Assembly (NCBI GenBank): GCA_034112105.1
Contig: JAWUVZ010000070.1
Coordinates: 24,672-88,671 of the forward strand
Direction: 5' to 3'
DNA: 64,000 bases
From: Glaciecola sp034112105
Lineage (GTDB): Bacteria; Pseudomonadota; Gammaproteobacteria; Enterobacterales; Alteromonadaceae
Shown piece after piece: positions 53,440 through 63,374 of this stretch (its first letter is position 1; each line of letters begins with the position of its first letter). The position numbers and the translations under genes were made by a program. The notes under the pieces are model-generated. The model was not told where the DNA came from. It was given only the letters and a program-made list of their open reading frames with translations, and did not search any database.

Positions 53440-53916
53440 TTAAATGCGAGGGAAAATGCTTGTCTTTTTTACCGTAGCATAGGCGAAGCTGGTGTCGATA
53501 GAAGCGATACTGCCAATTGGGTGAAGTACTTTTCGCACAAAGACTTCATAAGCATGCAGGTCTGCAACGACAATCTTTAATAAATAGTCCGATACGCCAG
53601 TCATCACGTAACATTCCAATACTTGTTCAGCAAATTCAATGTGTTGCTCGAAATTGGATACAACGTCAGCTGAATGTTTGTCTAACTCAACACGTGCAAA
53701 TACGGTGATAGGGAGTCCATATGCTTGCGCATCGACTTCAACGCCATAACCTTTAATAATGCCTTCGTTTTCTAAATTTCTAAGGCGCCGTAAACAAGGT
53801 GACGGACTTAAATTTACTTTAGCTGCTAGTTCTTGATTACTCATTCGTCCATCGGTCTGCAATTCTCGAATAATTTCACGATCCTTGCTATCCATACTCA
53901 TTTTTGAATTGCTCAT
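53440..53916 (-). CDS. Lrp/AsnC-family transcriptional regulator
   Basis: 158 residues: an N-terminal winged helix-turn-helix (DREIIRELQTDGRMSNQELAAKVNLS, SPCLRRLRNLENEGII) and a C-terminal RAM ligand domain (VLECYVMTGVSDYLLKIVV). It is divergent from the methionine gamma-lyase gene with 155 bases between the starts. Lrp/AsnC proteins beside PLP amino-acid lyases usually control the neighbour in response to its amino acid substrate, here probably methionine or a related compound, by inference. Confidence 0.93.
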   Translation of the reverse strand: MSNSKMSMDSKDREIIRELQTDGRMSNQELAAKVNLSPSPCLRRLRNLENEGIIKGYGVEVDAQAYGLPITVFARVELDKHSADVVSNFEQHIEFAEQVLECYVMTGVSDYLLKIVVADLHAYEVFVRKVLHPIGSIASIDTSFAYATVKKTSIFPRI

Positions 53917-54071
53917 TTTGGCATTTTCTGCTAATTCACCCTCAATATAACGCTAAACTAACACGAAAAAACCTTTCACTGAAGCATATAATTATCAAAG
54001 CGTACAATGCTAAATTCTGTTGAAAGCACACAGTAAACATTGTACAAGACTCAGATTATCGCGGAGGTTTT

Positions 54072-55322
54072 ATGCAAGGCATGAATAAGAATTTTTCAAC
54101 GCTAGCTATTCATCATGGTTACGATGCCCAAGCTAATCAGGGCGCTCTAACACCGCCCGTGCATTTTACTTCCACCTTTGCATTTGAAACCGCGGAAGCG
54201 GGTGGTGAAATGTTTGCTGGAGAAAGAGATGGACATTTCTATTCACGGATTTCAAACCCAACCTTAGACATTCTAGAAAAGCGTATTGCGATACTAGAAG
54301 GAACGGAAGCAGGTTTGGCTTTAGCCTCGGGTATTGGCGCTATTTCTTCAACAATGTGGACGCTACTTTCCCCAGGTGATGAGATTATTGTTGATAAAAC
54401 CCTATATGGCTGCACATTTTCATTTTTAAATCACGGACTGGCTAAGTTTGGAATTAAAGTGACACATGTTGATTTGTCCAATCACGAGTTAGTGAACGAT
54501 ATTATTTCAGATAATACCAAAGTGGTTTATTTTGAGACGCCTGCGAACCCTAATATGCGCTTAGTAGATATTGAGGCTGTGTCAAAGATTGCCCATAAAT
54601 ACAATGCGACTGTGGTTGTCGATAATACTTATGCGACTCCTTATTTAACTCAACCAATTAAATTGGGCGCGGATATTGTGGTGCATTCAGCAACAAAATA
54701 CCTCGGGGGCCACGGTGATTTAGTCGCCGGTTTAATTGCGGGGCCTAAAGAAATAGTCACTCAAATTCGCTTATATGGAATGAAAGATATGACCGGTGCA
54801 TGCATGGCTCCGTTCAATGCTATGTTAGTGATGCGCGGTATGAAAACCCTCGAGCTGAGAATGGATAGACATTGTCAAAGTGCGATGCGTGTTGCAAAGA
54901 TGCTAGAGGCAAATCCCGCCGTTGAAACGGTTTGTTATCCAGGGTTGGCTAGTTTTGAGCAATTTGAATTAGCGAAAAAACAGATGTCGGATTTTGGTGG
55001 CATGATCACTTTTGAAGTCAAGGGTGGTGTTCAGGCTGGTATTAATATGATGAACAAGCTAAAAATGATACAACGAGCAGTTTCACTTGGGGATGCAGAA
55101 ACTTTGGTGCAACATCCAGCTAGTATGACACATTCAACTTATACACCTGAAGAACGCATGGAACATGGGATTAGTGATGGTTTAATTCGTTTGTCGGTCG
55201 GTTTGGAAGGTGTTGAAGATATTTTGGATGACTTACAACAGGCTCTTAATTCAATGGCGAGTGAGTTATCAGCGCTCAGTCTAGATAGTTCGGCTAGTGG
55301 CAAGTCCTGCGAGCACGCTTAA
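54072..55322 (+). CDS. Methionine gamma-lyase
   Basis: 416 residues, Cys/Met-metabolism PLP enzyme. PLP Lys is in VVHSATKYLGGHGDL; FYSRISNPTLDILEKRIA and ASGIGAISSTMW are family motifs; DKTLYGCTFSFLNHGL has the Cys found in gamma-lyases of methionine (Cys116 in Pseudomonas putida) rather than in cystathionine enzymes. It converts methionine to methanethiol, ammonia and 2-oxobutyrate. The last 20 or so residues are a Ser-rich tail. GGAGG precedes the ATG. The divergent Lrp-type gene is its probable regulator. Confidence 0.9.
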   Translation: MQGMNKNFSTLAIHHGYDAQANQGALTPPVHFTSTFAFETAEAGGEMFAGERDGHFYSRISNPTLDILEKRIAILEGTEAGLALASGIGAISSTMWTLLSPGDEIIVDKTLYGCTFSFLNHGLAKFGIKVTHVDLSNHELVNDIISDNTKVVYFETPANPNMRLVDIEAVSKIAHKYNATVVVDNTYATPYLTQPIKLGADIVVHSATKYLGGHGDLVAGLIAGPKEIVTQIRLYGMKDMTGACMAPFNAMLVMRGMKTLELRMDRHCQSAMRVAKMLEANPAVETVCYPGLASFEQFELAKKQMSDFGGMITFEVKGGVQAGINMMNKLKMIQRAVSLGDAETLVQHPASMTHSTYTPEERMEHGISDGLIRLSVGLEGVEDILDDLQQALNSMASELSALSLDSSASGKSCEHA

Positions 55323-55387
55323 AACGCAGTAATGAAGTAGGTTAAAACTAGTCGTCAGTGAGAATAATTGCCCACTACAATCAGGCA

Positions 55388-56359
55388 TTATTCTCTTTTT
55401 GTTAGTAAAACAACCATTGCTACGCCGCCTAAAATAATGATTGAGGCTAACGCTAGCCTAATACTCACCTCTTCTCCTAACCAGATAACCCCGCCAACAG
55501 TTGCGATTACCGGAACTGTCAATTGCAATGATGCAGATGATGCTGCTTTCAACTCTGGAAGAACCGCATACCAGATTGCATAGCCGATACCAGACGTCAT
55601 TGCGCCTGATATTATAGCAAACATAAGTCCCGTTGCGGATACCGACATACTATTGATGAAAACAAGACTTAGCGGAGCTGTAATTATCGACGCTCTAATA
55701 AAGTTTTCAGCTGTCGATTGGGTTGGGTTAGTAACTCGCTTGCCTAAAATACAATAAATTCCCCAAGCAACTCCAGCTATAACCATGAGCAAAGCCCCAA
55801 AGATTGGAGGGGCAGTGATGCCTGGTAAAAAGAGGTAAACAAGGCCAATCAGGGCCATAGCGAAACCGAACCATTGTGCAAAACTGAATCGCGAACCTTG
55901 TATTAATGCATGCGACAGCATAGTAATTTGTACTGCTGCAAATAGGATCAACGCACCGGTGCCAGCTGGCAAGGTGATATAAGAAAATGAAAATCCAGTG
56001 GCATAAAAAAAAAGCGCGAGACCGCCTGACCAGGTACTTTTTTCGAGTGCAAACAAGCGACCTAAGTTTGCAAAAAATGCATCTGGATTGGCCGACGTTT
56101 TGTATAATCCGACCCCCGCATTGTTTAAGATAGCTTCTGGCTCTGCAGCAGTTTTATCAGCAAACTCAGTTTTCTGAAGCATTAGCTTCGGAATAGAAAC
56201 TAATAAAACACACAACATTAATGCGCCACTGAGCAATCTAACCGTCGTAAAGCTAGCAGGATCAATAGTTCCTTGCTCTAACGCTAAACGACACAAAACT
56301 GAATTTCCAGCAAAGGCTAATATCGCAACAACGGTACCTACAATTAAGCGAAAATTCAT
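55388..56359 (-). CDS. EamA/DMT-family transporter
   Basis: 323 residues, ten predicted membrane helices in two EamA repeats (first from VVAILAFAGNSVLCRLAL, second from GALLMVIAGVAWGIYCILG, and the ending LALASIIILGGVAMVVLLTKRE). A hydrophilic insert lies near 65-105. DMT members export or import amino acids and other metabolites; this one might export products of the neighbouring methionine lyase, but that is only proximity. It converges with the lyase gene. Confidence 0.88.
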   Translation of the reverse strand: MNFRLIVGTVVAILAFAGNSVLCRLALEQGTIDPASFTTVRLLSGALMLCVLLVSIPKLMLQKTEFADKTAAEPEAILNNAGVGLYKTSANPDAFFANLGRLFALEKSTWSGGLALFFYATGFSFSYITLPAGTGALILFAAVQITMLSHALIQGSRFSFAQWFGFAMALIGLVYLFLPGITAPPIFGALLMVIAGVAWGIYCILGKRVTNPTQSTAENFIRASIITAPLSLVFINSMSVSATGLMFAIISGAMTSGIGYAIWYAVLPELKAASSASLQLTVPVIATVGGVIWLGEEVSIRLALASIIILGGVAMVVLLTKRE

Positions 56360-56451
56360 AATGTAGGACCCATCCTTAAAACAATATTTGTATAACTATG
56401 TGACGCCGATTATCGTCAACGTTGATTTCAGATAATCAGCAAAATACAGAA

Positions 56452-58212
56452 CTAGACGTAATCAAATTGTTGGTCTTCAACTGCCATTAGATCGTCGGCT
56501 GCAGCTAAAACTACTGATTTGTGAATATCCTTCCTAGGCAGTAATCGTTTCATGTAAAAATCACATGTATTCGCTTTACCCTTTGCTACAAGGTCGTTTG
56601 ATGAATGTTGGGCGGCGCTTGCCATATCGAGCCACAACACACCTAACAAAGAATAAGCACTGTAATGCAAGTAATCCGTTGCAGCACCGGCAATATCTAC
56701 GGCATTGGCACCTAATAATGCCTGAGAAGTTTCATTCCAGTCTTGTAATAAATTAACTGCTTGGGCTTGCCTAACGCTATCGGTCATTGCAGCGATACGC
56801 GAAGACAACAGATTAAACGCAGCTTGCTGCATGTCGCCGCCATCACGTGTTAATTTACGCCCAATTAGATCCGCGGCTTGAATGCCATTGGTGCCCTCAT
56901 AAAGTTGGGCAATACGGGTATCTCGCACAAGCTGCTCCATACCCCATTCACGCACGTAGCCGTGACCTCCATAAACCTGTATACCAATATTAGTGACTTC
57001 TGTGGCCATGTCAGTCATAAAGCCTTTACAAATAGGCGTTAGAAAGGCGATCACCTTTTTGGCATCTGCATGTCGCTCATCGCTAGTATATTTTTCAACG
57101 TCCATTTGTTGTGCATAGAGCATAGCAAGTGCTCTACAACCTTCCGTTAGTGCTTTTTGAGTGAGTAGCATTTTTTTCACGTCCGGATGATGCAAAATAG
57201 CGTCTGCTTTTTGAGCTGGTTGTTGCACACCTTGTGGTGCTCTTGATTGCAAACGATCACGTGCATAGGAGAGTGCTCCTTGATAAGAAGCCTCAGCCGC
57301 GCCTAAGCCCTGCAAACCCACTTGGAATCGAGCGTCATTCATCATAGTGAACATGCAAGCAAGTCCTTTATTCTCCTCGCCCACTAACCAACCTTTTGCA
57401 TCGTCGTAATTCATAACACAAGTTGGACTTCCTTTAATTCCCATTTTCTTTTCGATGCTGCCAACACCGACTGCGTTTTTCTCTCCTGGCTCGCCGTTTT
57501 CATCCAATAAAAATTTAGGCACCAAAAATAGACTAATTCCGCGCACACCGGGAGGTGCATCAGGCAATCTAGCAAGCACAAGGTGAATAATGTTGTCAGT
57601 CCAATCTTGGTCGCCACCCGTGATAAAAATTTTATTACCTGTGACTGAATAAGAACCATCTTGTTGTGGTATTGCTTTTGAATTCAACAAAGCCAAGTCG
57701 GTTCCAGCATGAGGTTCTGTCAGATTCATTGTGCCAGTCCATTCACCGCTAATAAGCTTAGGTAAATATAGTGCCTTTAATTGGTCGGTTGCATGTTTGT
57801 CTACAGCAAGTACTGCACTTTCTGTCAGCATAGTAGTTAAACGCCAACTGAGGTTTGCCGCATTAAGCATTTCATGCACTGGAATGGCCGCGGTATAAGG
57901 TAGGTCCTGCCCGTCAAAATCAGGATTACCTAACATGGCATTCCAACCGTTAGCAATGTACTGCTTATAAGCCTGCGCAAATCCCGTTGGCGTTATAACT
58001 GAACCGTCAACTAACTTGCAACCTTCCTCGTCCCCTTCCCGGTTAAGCGGCGCGACAGCCTCTTCGGCGAATTTTGCCCCTTGAGCAATAATTTCGCCGA
58101 TTAACTCTGAATCCATTCCCTGGGCACCGATGTTTAGGTAATGCTGGTCAATGGCTAGCCAGTCGTTTAATAAAAATTGTATGTCTGCGATGGGCGCTTT
58201 AAATTGCGGCAT
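56452..58212 (-). CDS. Acyl-CoA dehydrogenase (DmdC/FadE5-like, long form)
   Basis: 586 residues, longer than classical enzymes because of a C-terminal extension. TMNLTEPHAGTDLALL and GNKIFITGGDQDW bind FAD and substrate, VYGGHGYVREWGMEQLVRD and LYEGTNGIQAADLIGRK include the catalytic Glu. It dehydrogenates an acyl-CoA. The nearby methionine gamma-lyase invites comparison with DmdC (3-methylmercaptopropionyl-CoA), but many paralogues share this architecture, so the substrate is not assigned. Its 3' end lies about 90 bases from the EamA gene start. Confidence 0.9.
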   Translation of the reverse strand: MPQFKAPIADIQFLLNDWLAIDQHYLNIGAQGMDSELIGEIIAQGAKFAEEAVAPLNREGDEEGCKLVDGSVITPTGFAQAYKQYIANGWNAMLGNPDFDGQDLPYTAAIPVHEMLNAANLSWRLTTMLTESAVLAVDKHATDQLKALYLPKLISGEWTGTMNLTEPHAGTDLALLNSKAIPQQDGSYSVTGNKIFITGGDQDWTDNIIHLVLARLPDAPPGVRGISLFLVPKFLLDENGEPGEKNAVGVGSIEKKMGIKGSPTCVMNYDDAKGWLVGEENKGLACMFTMMNDARFQVGLQGLGAAEASYQGALSYARDRLQSRAPQGVQQPAQKADAILHHPDVKKMLLTQKALTEGCRALAMLYAQQMDVEKYTSDERHADAKKVIAFLTPICKGFMTDMATEVTNIGIQVYGGHGYVREWGMEQLVRDTRIAQLYEGTNGIQAADLIGRKLTRDGGDMQQAAFNLLSSRIAAMTDSVRQAQAVNLLQDWNETSQALLGANAVDIAGAATDYLHYSAYSLLGVLWLDMASAAQHSSNDLVAKGKANTCDFYMKRLLPRKDIHKSVVLAAADDLMAVEDQQFDYV

Positions 58213-58291
58213 AGGAACTCCTAAGTATGCTAATTAGAATATATAAATATAGTGCTAAAAGTAAAATACGCGAAAATCGGGAAAAAGACGA

Positions 58292-58864
58292 CTATTCAGG
58301 TGATTTTTGTTGGGATTGTGCTTTATCTTGCTGAGGCTGCTTGTCCATTATACTATTTTTTTGTTCTTTTATCGTCACGTAGCCATCTCTGTAAATAACT
58401 AAATTATTGGGTTGGCTCCAAACATTGTGTCGAGTATCAAATGGATTGATAAATTCAATTTTCTGAATGTCTTTATCAGCCCAACTTGGCGGTTCAAGTG
58501 GGCTGTCCGCGCTAGTAAAACCGCCACTTATTTTACATGCAAACAGCATCATTCCAGATTGAGTTACACCGAGCAGTTGGTCAACTTCAACATTTAGTCC
58601 TGTTTGTTGCCAAGTATGTCTATGGGCCGTGCATTGCGCTGATTCTTCTGAAATAGGATGGCCATAAGGCAGGTCATATTGTCCAGTGGCTTTGTGCCTA
58701 GTAACTAAAAGCGTATTCTGCACCCGAATAAGACATCCTGCTGCGCCAACATAATCGGCATTAAACGATTGTGCTATGCGGCATGTGGGGGCCGGTGGTG
58801 GTTTTGTGCAGCCCATTAAAACGAGCACACATAAAAATGATAGAAGTTTCAATCCGTAGTTCAA
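58292..58864 (-). CDS. Lipoprotein with degenerate Nudix domain
   Basis: 190 residues. Lipobox VLMGC-TK (about Cys19) predicts an envelope lipoprotein. GAAGCLIRVQNTLLVTRHKATGQYDLP and GHPISEESAQCTAHRHTWQQTGL (split here for length) look like a Nudix fold, but the box has RHTWQQ where REUXEE is expected, so the metal-binding Glu residues are missing. The tail is Gln/Lys-rich. Probably non-catalytic or altered specificity. It lies upstream of the acyl-CoA dehydrogenase on the same strand, and divergent from the RND pair. Confidence 0.75.
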   Translation of the reverse strand: MNYGLKLLSFLCVLVLMGCTKPPPAPTCRIAQSFNADYVGAAGCLIRVQNTLLVTRHKATGQYDLPYGHPISEESAQCTAHRHTWQQTGLNVEVDQLLGVTQSGMMLFACKISGGFTSADSPLEPPSWADKDIQKIEFINPFDTRHNVWSQPNNLVIYRDGYVTIKEQKNSIMDKQPQQDKAQSQQKSPE

Positions 58865-59031
58865 CGCTTTTAGTATAAATAAACTATAAAACGCACACTA
58901 AAGTGCAATCACGCGAGAATCAAGCGATTCGACAAAGTAAGTGTAAGATTTCGTGTATATGGCTATGTTAATCAATTAATAAGCTTTATAATCTTGTGCG
59001 AAAATTTTCTCGAAATTCAATAGGAATAGTA

Positions 59032-60108
59032 ATGACAAAGTTGGTTAAGTTTTCTCCATTAGTAATTGGCGTAGTGGCTCTGGTTAGCTTCGTCATTTAT
59101 CTGAATTGGCCCGCTGACGATAATGCCCCTCCGCAGCGTTTCGGAGGTGCAACCTCGGTTGTGAGTGCAATGGCAGAAACTCAGGCATTTCCGATAGTCG
59201 TTGAAGCTTTAGGAACGGCTGTAGCAAATGAATCAGTTAACTTAACTGCACAACAAGCAGAAATTGTAAAATCAGTATTGTTTGAAGATGGCGATATTGT
59301 AAAAGAAAATCAGTTGTTGATTGAGCTCAGTGACAAAGAAGAAAAAGCGCGTGTTAATGAATTAGAGATCAATATTGCCGAGGCAAAACGCCAACTGAAT
59401 CGAATTAAAGGTTTAGCGAAACAGAGCGCTGCATCCGAGCAACTGCTAGATGAGCAAAGAGCTGGTGTGGATGCACTTGAAGCTCAAAAAGATGTCTTGG
59501 ACGCTCAGTTATCTGAATTACAGGTTCGCGCACCATTCGCCGGTCGTTTGGGTATTCGCCAAGTAAGTATTGGCAGTTTAGTGCGTCCGGGAGACGTTAT
59601 CTCCACACTGGATGATCTAAGCATACTGAAAGTGGATTTTAGTATTTCTGAGTTACATTTTGCTAGTGTGGCGAATGGTCAGGGCGTAGTTGCTACTTCT
59701 ATAGCGTATCCGGGTGAGACCTTTACCGGCATAATTACCAGCATAGATTCACGTATTGATCCCGTAACTCGTGCAATTCAAGTGAGAGCTCAAATACCAA
59801 ATGCCGAGCTAAAATTACGTCCCGGGATGTTATTGCAAATTAATCTTGAAAAACGGGTTGTTGATGCTCTCGTTATTCCAGAGAGCGCTTTGGTACCTGA
59901 AGGCGAGTCACAGTTTGTGTTTGTTATTGACGCAGAGAGTAAAGCACGTAAAACAAAAGTCATTATTGGTCAAAGGAAGCCAGGTTGGGTTCAAATTCTC
60001 GATGGCATTGAAGCGGGTCAAGAAGTGATTATCGAAGGAACATTAAAAGTGCGTGATGGCAGCGGGGTGAACGTCGTTCCCCCCATTGTTGTTGCCAATA
60101 AATATTAG
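59032..60108 (+). CDS. RND efflux periplasmic adaptor (membrane fusion protein)
   Basis: 358 residues from the ATG at 59032 (TAGGAATAGTA upstream; a GTG 36 bases earlier is possible). One N-terminal hydrophobic segment, then lipoyl halves (IVKSVLFEDGDIVKENQLL, LQVRAPFAGRLGIRQVSIG), a coiled coil (about 100-150), a beta-barrel and a membrane-proximal domain (LVPEGESQFVFVID). It couples the permease downstream to a TolC channel. The spacing to the permease is eight bases and includes the permease ribosome site. Confidence 0.93.
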   Translation: MTKLVKFSPLVIGVVALVSFVIYLNWPADDNAPPQRFGGATSVVSAMAETQAFPIVVEALGTAVANESVNLTAQQAEIVKSVLFEDGDIVKENQLLIELSDKEEKARVNELEINIAEAKRQLNRIKGLAKQSAASEQLLDEQRAGVDALEAQKDVLDAQLSELQVRAPFAGRLGIRQVSIGSLVRPGDVISTLDDLSILKVDFSISELHFASVANGQGVVATSIAYPGETFTGIITSIDSRIDPVTRAIQVRAQIPNAELKLRPGMLLQINLEKRVVDALVIPESALVPEGESQFVFVIDAESKARKTKVIIGQRKPGWVQILDGIEAGQEVIIEGTLKVRDGSGVNVVPPIVVANKY

Positions 60109-60116
60109 GAGGCTGT

Positions 60117-63100
60117 ATGTTATTATCTGATGTCTCCGTCAAACGCCCTGTTTTTGCATCCGTTGTTAATCTCATTCTTTTAGTGTTTGGGATTGCAGCG
60201 ATTTCATTCCTTTCATTGCGTGAATATCCTGATATCGATCCGCCCATTGTGTCAGTAAATACTAGCTATCCAGGTGCTTCTGCTGAAATCGTTGAAACCC
60301 GCATCACACAGCTTCTAGAAGACCGGATTAGTGGTATTGAAGGAATGAAAAACATTACCTCTTCTAGTCGTAATGGACGCTCCAGCATAACCATTGAATT
60401 TAACTTAGGTCGTGATATTGACGCAGCCTCTAATGACGTTAGAGAGAGAGTTTCGCGTGCACTAAACAATTTACCAGATCAAGCACTACCCCCAGAAGTA
60501 TCCAAGTCGAGTAGTGATGAAGACGTTATTGTTTGGTACAACTTACGCAGTACTAACTTAAACACGATGGAACTAACTGATTACGCAGACAGGTTCATCG
60601 TCGACCGTTTATCTACCGCTGATGGTGTAGCGCGTGTTCGCGTTGGTGGCGGCAGAACCTATGCCATGAAGGTGTCGGTTGACCGCAACGCTATGGCAGC
60701 TCGCGGTATCACGGTTGGTGATATTGAACGGGTTATTCGCTCTGAGAACGTTGAACTTCCTGCCGGACGAGTTGAATCAAACGACCGCGATTTTGATGTG
60801 CGAGTCGCGCGTTCATTTTTGAGCCCAACTGATTTCGCTAATCTGACGATCAAGGCTGGCTCGGACGGTTTTTTAATTCGCCTCTCAGAAGTCGCAAAGG
60901 TTGAGTTAGCAGCGGAAGATGACGAAACCGATTTCCGTGGCGATGGCGTCAATATGATTGGTTTAGGCATTGTAAAGCAGTCGAAGGCTAACACCTTAGA
61001 TGTTGCCAAGGCGGCCAGGGCCGCCATTAATCGCATTGCAGTTACATTGCCGGACAATATCTATTTTGTTGAAAGCTACGATTCGTCCGTATTTATCGAA
61101 GAATCTATCAATGAAGTTTACAATACATTAGCCATTGCTATGTTCATGGTAATCGTTGTTATCTATTTGTTTTTAGGGAATATCCGCGCAACATTAATAC
61201 CAGCTGTAACTGTTCCTGTTTCCCTAGTAGCTGCGTTCATCGTAATGTACATGCTTGGTTATTCTATTAACCTGTTGACTCTTTTAGCCTTAGTCTTAGC
61301 TATCGGTTTAGTTGTGGACGATTCTATAGTGGTGCTAGAGAACATCTATCGTCGAATAGAAATGGGTGAACCACCAATACTGGCTGCGTATAGAGGAGCC
61401 AGAGAAGTCGGTTTTGCCGTTATCGCTACAACATTAGTGCTGATATCGGTGTTCCTACCGTTAGTCTTTTTGGAAGGAAATATAGGTAGGCTATTTACTG
61501 AGTTCGCTATTGCAATTGCGGCTGCTGTTGCCTTCTCAAGCTTTACGGCATTGACGTTGTCACCAATGCTAGCATCCAAACTGTTAAGAAAAAGAGAGCG
61601 TAGCTCAGGCTTTGGAAAATGGGTAGATGTTAGTTTTAAGAAGTTAGAACTAAAATACTACAATAGTTTAACGACAACGATTAAGCAGCCAATCATGGTG
61701 CTCTTGATGGTCGTTATTAGCGTTGTACTTCTTGTTCAATTACAAAGTAAAATTCCCGAGGAGTTCGTACCTAGAGAAGATCGTGGAAACTTCTTCATAC
61801 TGATGCAGTCCCAAGAGGGCTCTAGCTATGAGAGCAATGCACGAAATCTGAAAGTTATTGAAGAAATTTTATTACCTTATAAAGAGTCAGGTGAAGCCAA
61901 GCGTATATTAGTAAGAACCCCGGGTTTTGGTGGTTCTGCCGGTATTGCCATTGTCGGAGCCGCTGATTGGGAAACCAGAGAGCGTTCAACATTTGATTTG
62001 ATGGATGAAATCAGTGGCAAGCTCTCTCAAATTCCAGATGTTAGGGCTTTTGCTATTATGCGCTCAGCGTTAGGTGGCGGCGGTTTAGGTCGACCGGTTC
62101 AATTTGTTTTGCAGGGTAATACGTATGAAGAGCTGATCAGCTGGCGTGATATTGTTATGGAAAAAGCTGCTGAGAACCCTAAGTTGTTGCGCATAGATTC
62201 AGACTACAAGGAAACATCGCCACAATTATTGGTTAATATTGACAGAGATAGAGCTGCTGATTTAGGTGTGTCTATTTCGGAAGTTGGGCGTACATTAGAA
62301 ACAATGCTTGGCCAAAGGCGTGTATCAACTTATCTTGACCGTGGTCAAGAGTATGACGTTGTGTTGGAAGGTAATGAAGCTGATTATCGAAGCCCAAGCA
62401 GTATCGATAATATCTATGTGCGGTCTGATAGAACAGGGCAGTTGATACCAATGGACAATCTTCTAGATATTTCAGAACGAGCAACGTCTAATACACTCAA
62501 CCGTTACAATCGTATGCGAGCAATAACTATTAGTGCAAACTTAGCTGATGGTTATACCGTAGGTGAAGCGTTGGCATTTCTTGAAAACATAGTGGCAACT
62601 GAACTATCTGGTGGGGTTTCAATCGATTACAAGGGCGAGTCTCAGCTTTATCAAGAGTCTGGCTCATCTTTCATATTTATATTCGCATTGGCTTTAGCAG
62701 TGACCTATTTGGTGTTAGCAGCTCAGTTTGAAAGCTGGATCCATCCTTTAGTCATCATGTTAACTGTGCCACTAGCGCTAGTGGGCGCATATGTTGGCCT
62801 TTATTTGGCTGGCATGTCCATTAATATATATAGTCAAATTGGATTAGTAATGCTCATAGGGCTCGCAGCCAAAAACGGTATACTGATTGTCGAGTTCGCC
62901 AATCAGTTGAGAGATGCGGGTGTTGAATTTGAAGAGGCATTAAAGAAAGCCTCAATGTTTCGACTACGCCCCATTGTAATGACCGGATTTACGACAGTCT
63001 TTAGTGCATTACCTTTAGTATTAGCCACAGGACCAGGTGCAGAATCGCGAGCAGTTATCGGCATGGTTATATTTTCTGGCGTTATGTTTTCAGCGTTTAT

Positions 63101-63254
63101 GACCTTGTTTATTGTGCCGACAGCGTATGCGTATTTAGCTAGAGGCACTGGTTCTCCTGAGAAGCGAGCGAGAAAACTTGTGGAACTCGAGGCTGAAGTG
63201 CCTTACAAGAAAGGCGAAGGCGAACTGCATGACGACACGGACATGTCTAAATAG
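60117..63254 (+). CDS. RND-family efflux permease (HAE1-type)
   Basis: 1045 residues. RPVFASVVNLILLVFGIAA opens TM1; the proton relay is AIGLVVDDSIVVLENIYR (the two Asp in TM4) and IGLAAKNGILIVEFANQ (Lys in TM10); two large periplasmic loops (about 35-330 and 560-870) give the porter and docking domains, with TRITQLLEDRISGIEGM and LGVSISEVGRTLETML. It pumps hydrophobic or amphipathic toxins out in exchange for protons. No TolC lies in the operon, so the distant tolC at 21 kb may serve. A strong terminator follows. One repeat core (62264) falls in codons for the normally conserved GVSIS. Confidence 0.95.
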   Translation: MLLSDVSVKRPVFASVVNLILLVFGIAAISFLSLREYPDIDPPIVSVNTSYPGASAEIVETRITQLLEDRISGIEGMKNITSSSRNGRSSITIEFNLGRDIDAASNDVRERVSRALNNLPDQALPPEVSKSSSDEDVIVWYNLRSTNLNTMELTDYADRFIVDRLSTADGVARVRVGGGRTYAMKVSVDRNAMAARGITVGDIERVIRSENVELPAGRVESNDRDFDVRVARSFLSPTDFANLTIKAGSDGFLIRLSEVAKVELAAEDDETDFRGDGVNMIGLGIVKQSKANTLDVAKAARAAINRIAVTLPDNIYFVESYDSSVFIEESINEVYNTLAIAMFMVIVVIYLFLGNIRATLIPAVTVPVSLVAAFIVMYMLGYSINLLTLLALVLAIGLVVDDSIVVLENIYRRIEMGEPPILAAYRGAREVGFAVIATTLVLISVFLPLVFLEGNIGRLFTEFAIAIAAAVAFSSFTALTLSPMLASKLLRKRERSSGFGKWVDVSFKKLELKYYNSLTTTIKQPIMVLLMVVISVVLLVQLQSKIPEEFVPREDRGNFFILMQSQEGSSYESNARNLKVIEEILLPYKESGEAKRILVRTPGFGGSAGIAIVGAADWETRERSTFDLMDEISGKLSQIPDVRAFAIMRSALGGGGLGRPVQFVLQGNTYEELISWRDIVMEKAAENPKLLRIDSDYKETSPQLLVNIDRDRAADLGVSISEVGRTLETMLGQRRVSTYLDRGQEYDVVLEGNEADYRSPSSIDNIYVRSDRTGQLIPMDNLLDISERATSNTLNRYNRMRAITISANLADGYTVGEALAFLENIVATELSGGVSIDYKGESQLYQESGSSFIFIFALALAVTYLVLAAQFESWIHPLVIMLTVPLALVGAYVGLYLAGMSINIYSQIGLVMLIGLAAKNGILIVEFANQLRDAGVEFEEALKKASMFRLRPIVMTGFTTVFSALPLVLATGPGAESRAVIGMVIFSGVMFSAFMTLFIVPTAYAYLARGTGSPEKRARKLVELEAEVPYKKGEGELHDDTDMSK
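62264..62272 (-). repeat. Repeat-core match inside the RND permease gene
   Basis: AGGTGTGTC encodes LGVS, a segment conserved in RND permeases, and lacks the TTTATT flank. It may be a chance match. Confidence 0.5.
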
Positions 63255-63314
63255 AAGACTTCTCTGAGGCCCACTGTTTAATAGGCTTCTTTAGGGCTAA
63301 ATGAAATAATCAAG

Positions 63315-63345
63315 AAAGGTGTACTTTTATGGTACACCTTTTTTT
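63315..63345 (+). terminator. Intrinsic terminator of the RND operon
   Basis: 10-bp stem (AAAGGTGTAC / GTACACCTTT), 7-base loop and T-run. Confidence 0.9.
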
Positions 63346-63374
63346 ATGCTTTGCTAACTCTACAATTCACAAGA

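Noticed and set aside
53236..53580. Open frame of 114 codons on the plus strand rich in Cys, Pro and Leu
   Set aside because: It is built from the tandem dispersed-repeat copies (translated as EVCPC), overlaps the Lrp-type gene antisense and has no ribosome site.
56638..56646. AACACACCT in the acyl-CoA dehydrogenase gene
   Set aside because: One mismatch to the core and no AAAG flank; expected by chance.
62264..62272. Exact repeat core in the RND permease gene as evidence of insertion
   Set aside because: The encoded GVSIS is conserved in the family, so this copy may be coincidental; kept in the count but not used as evidence.
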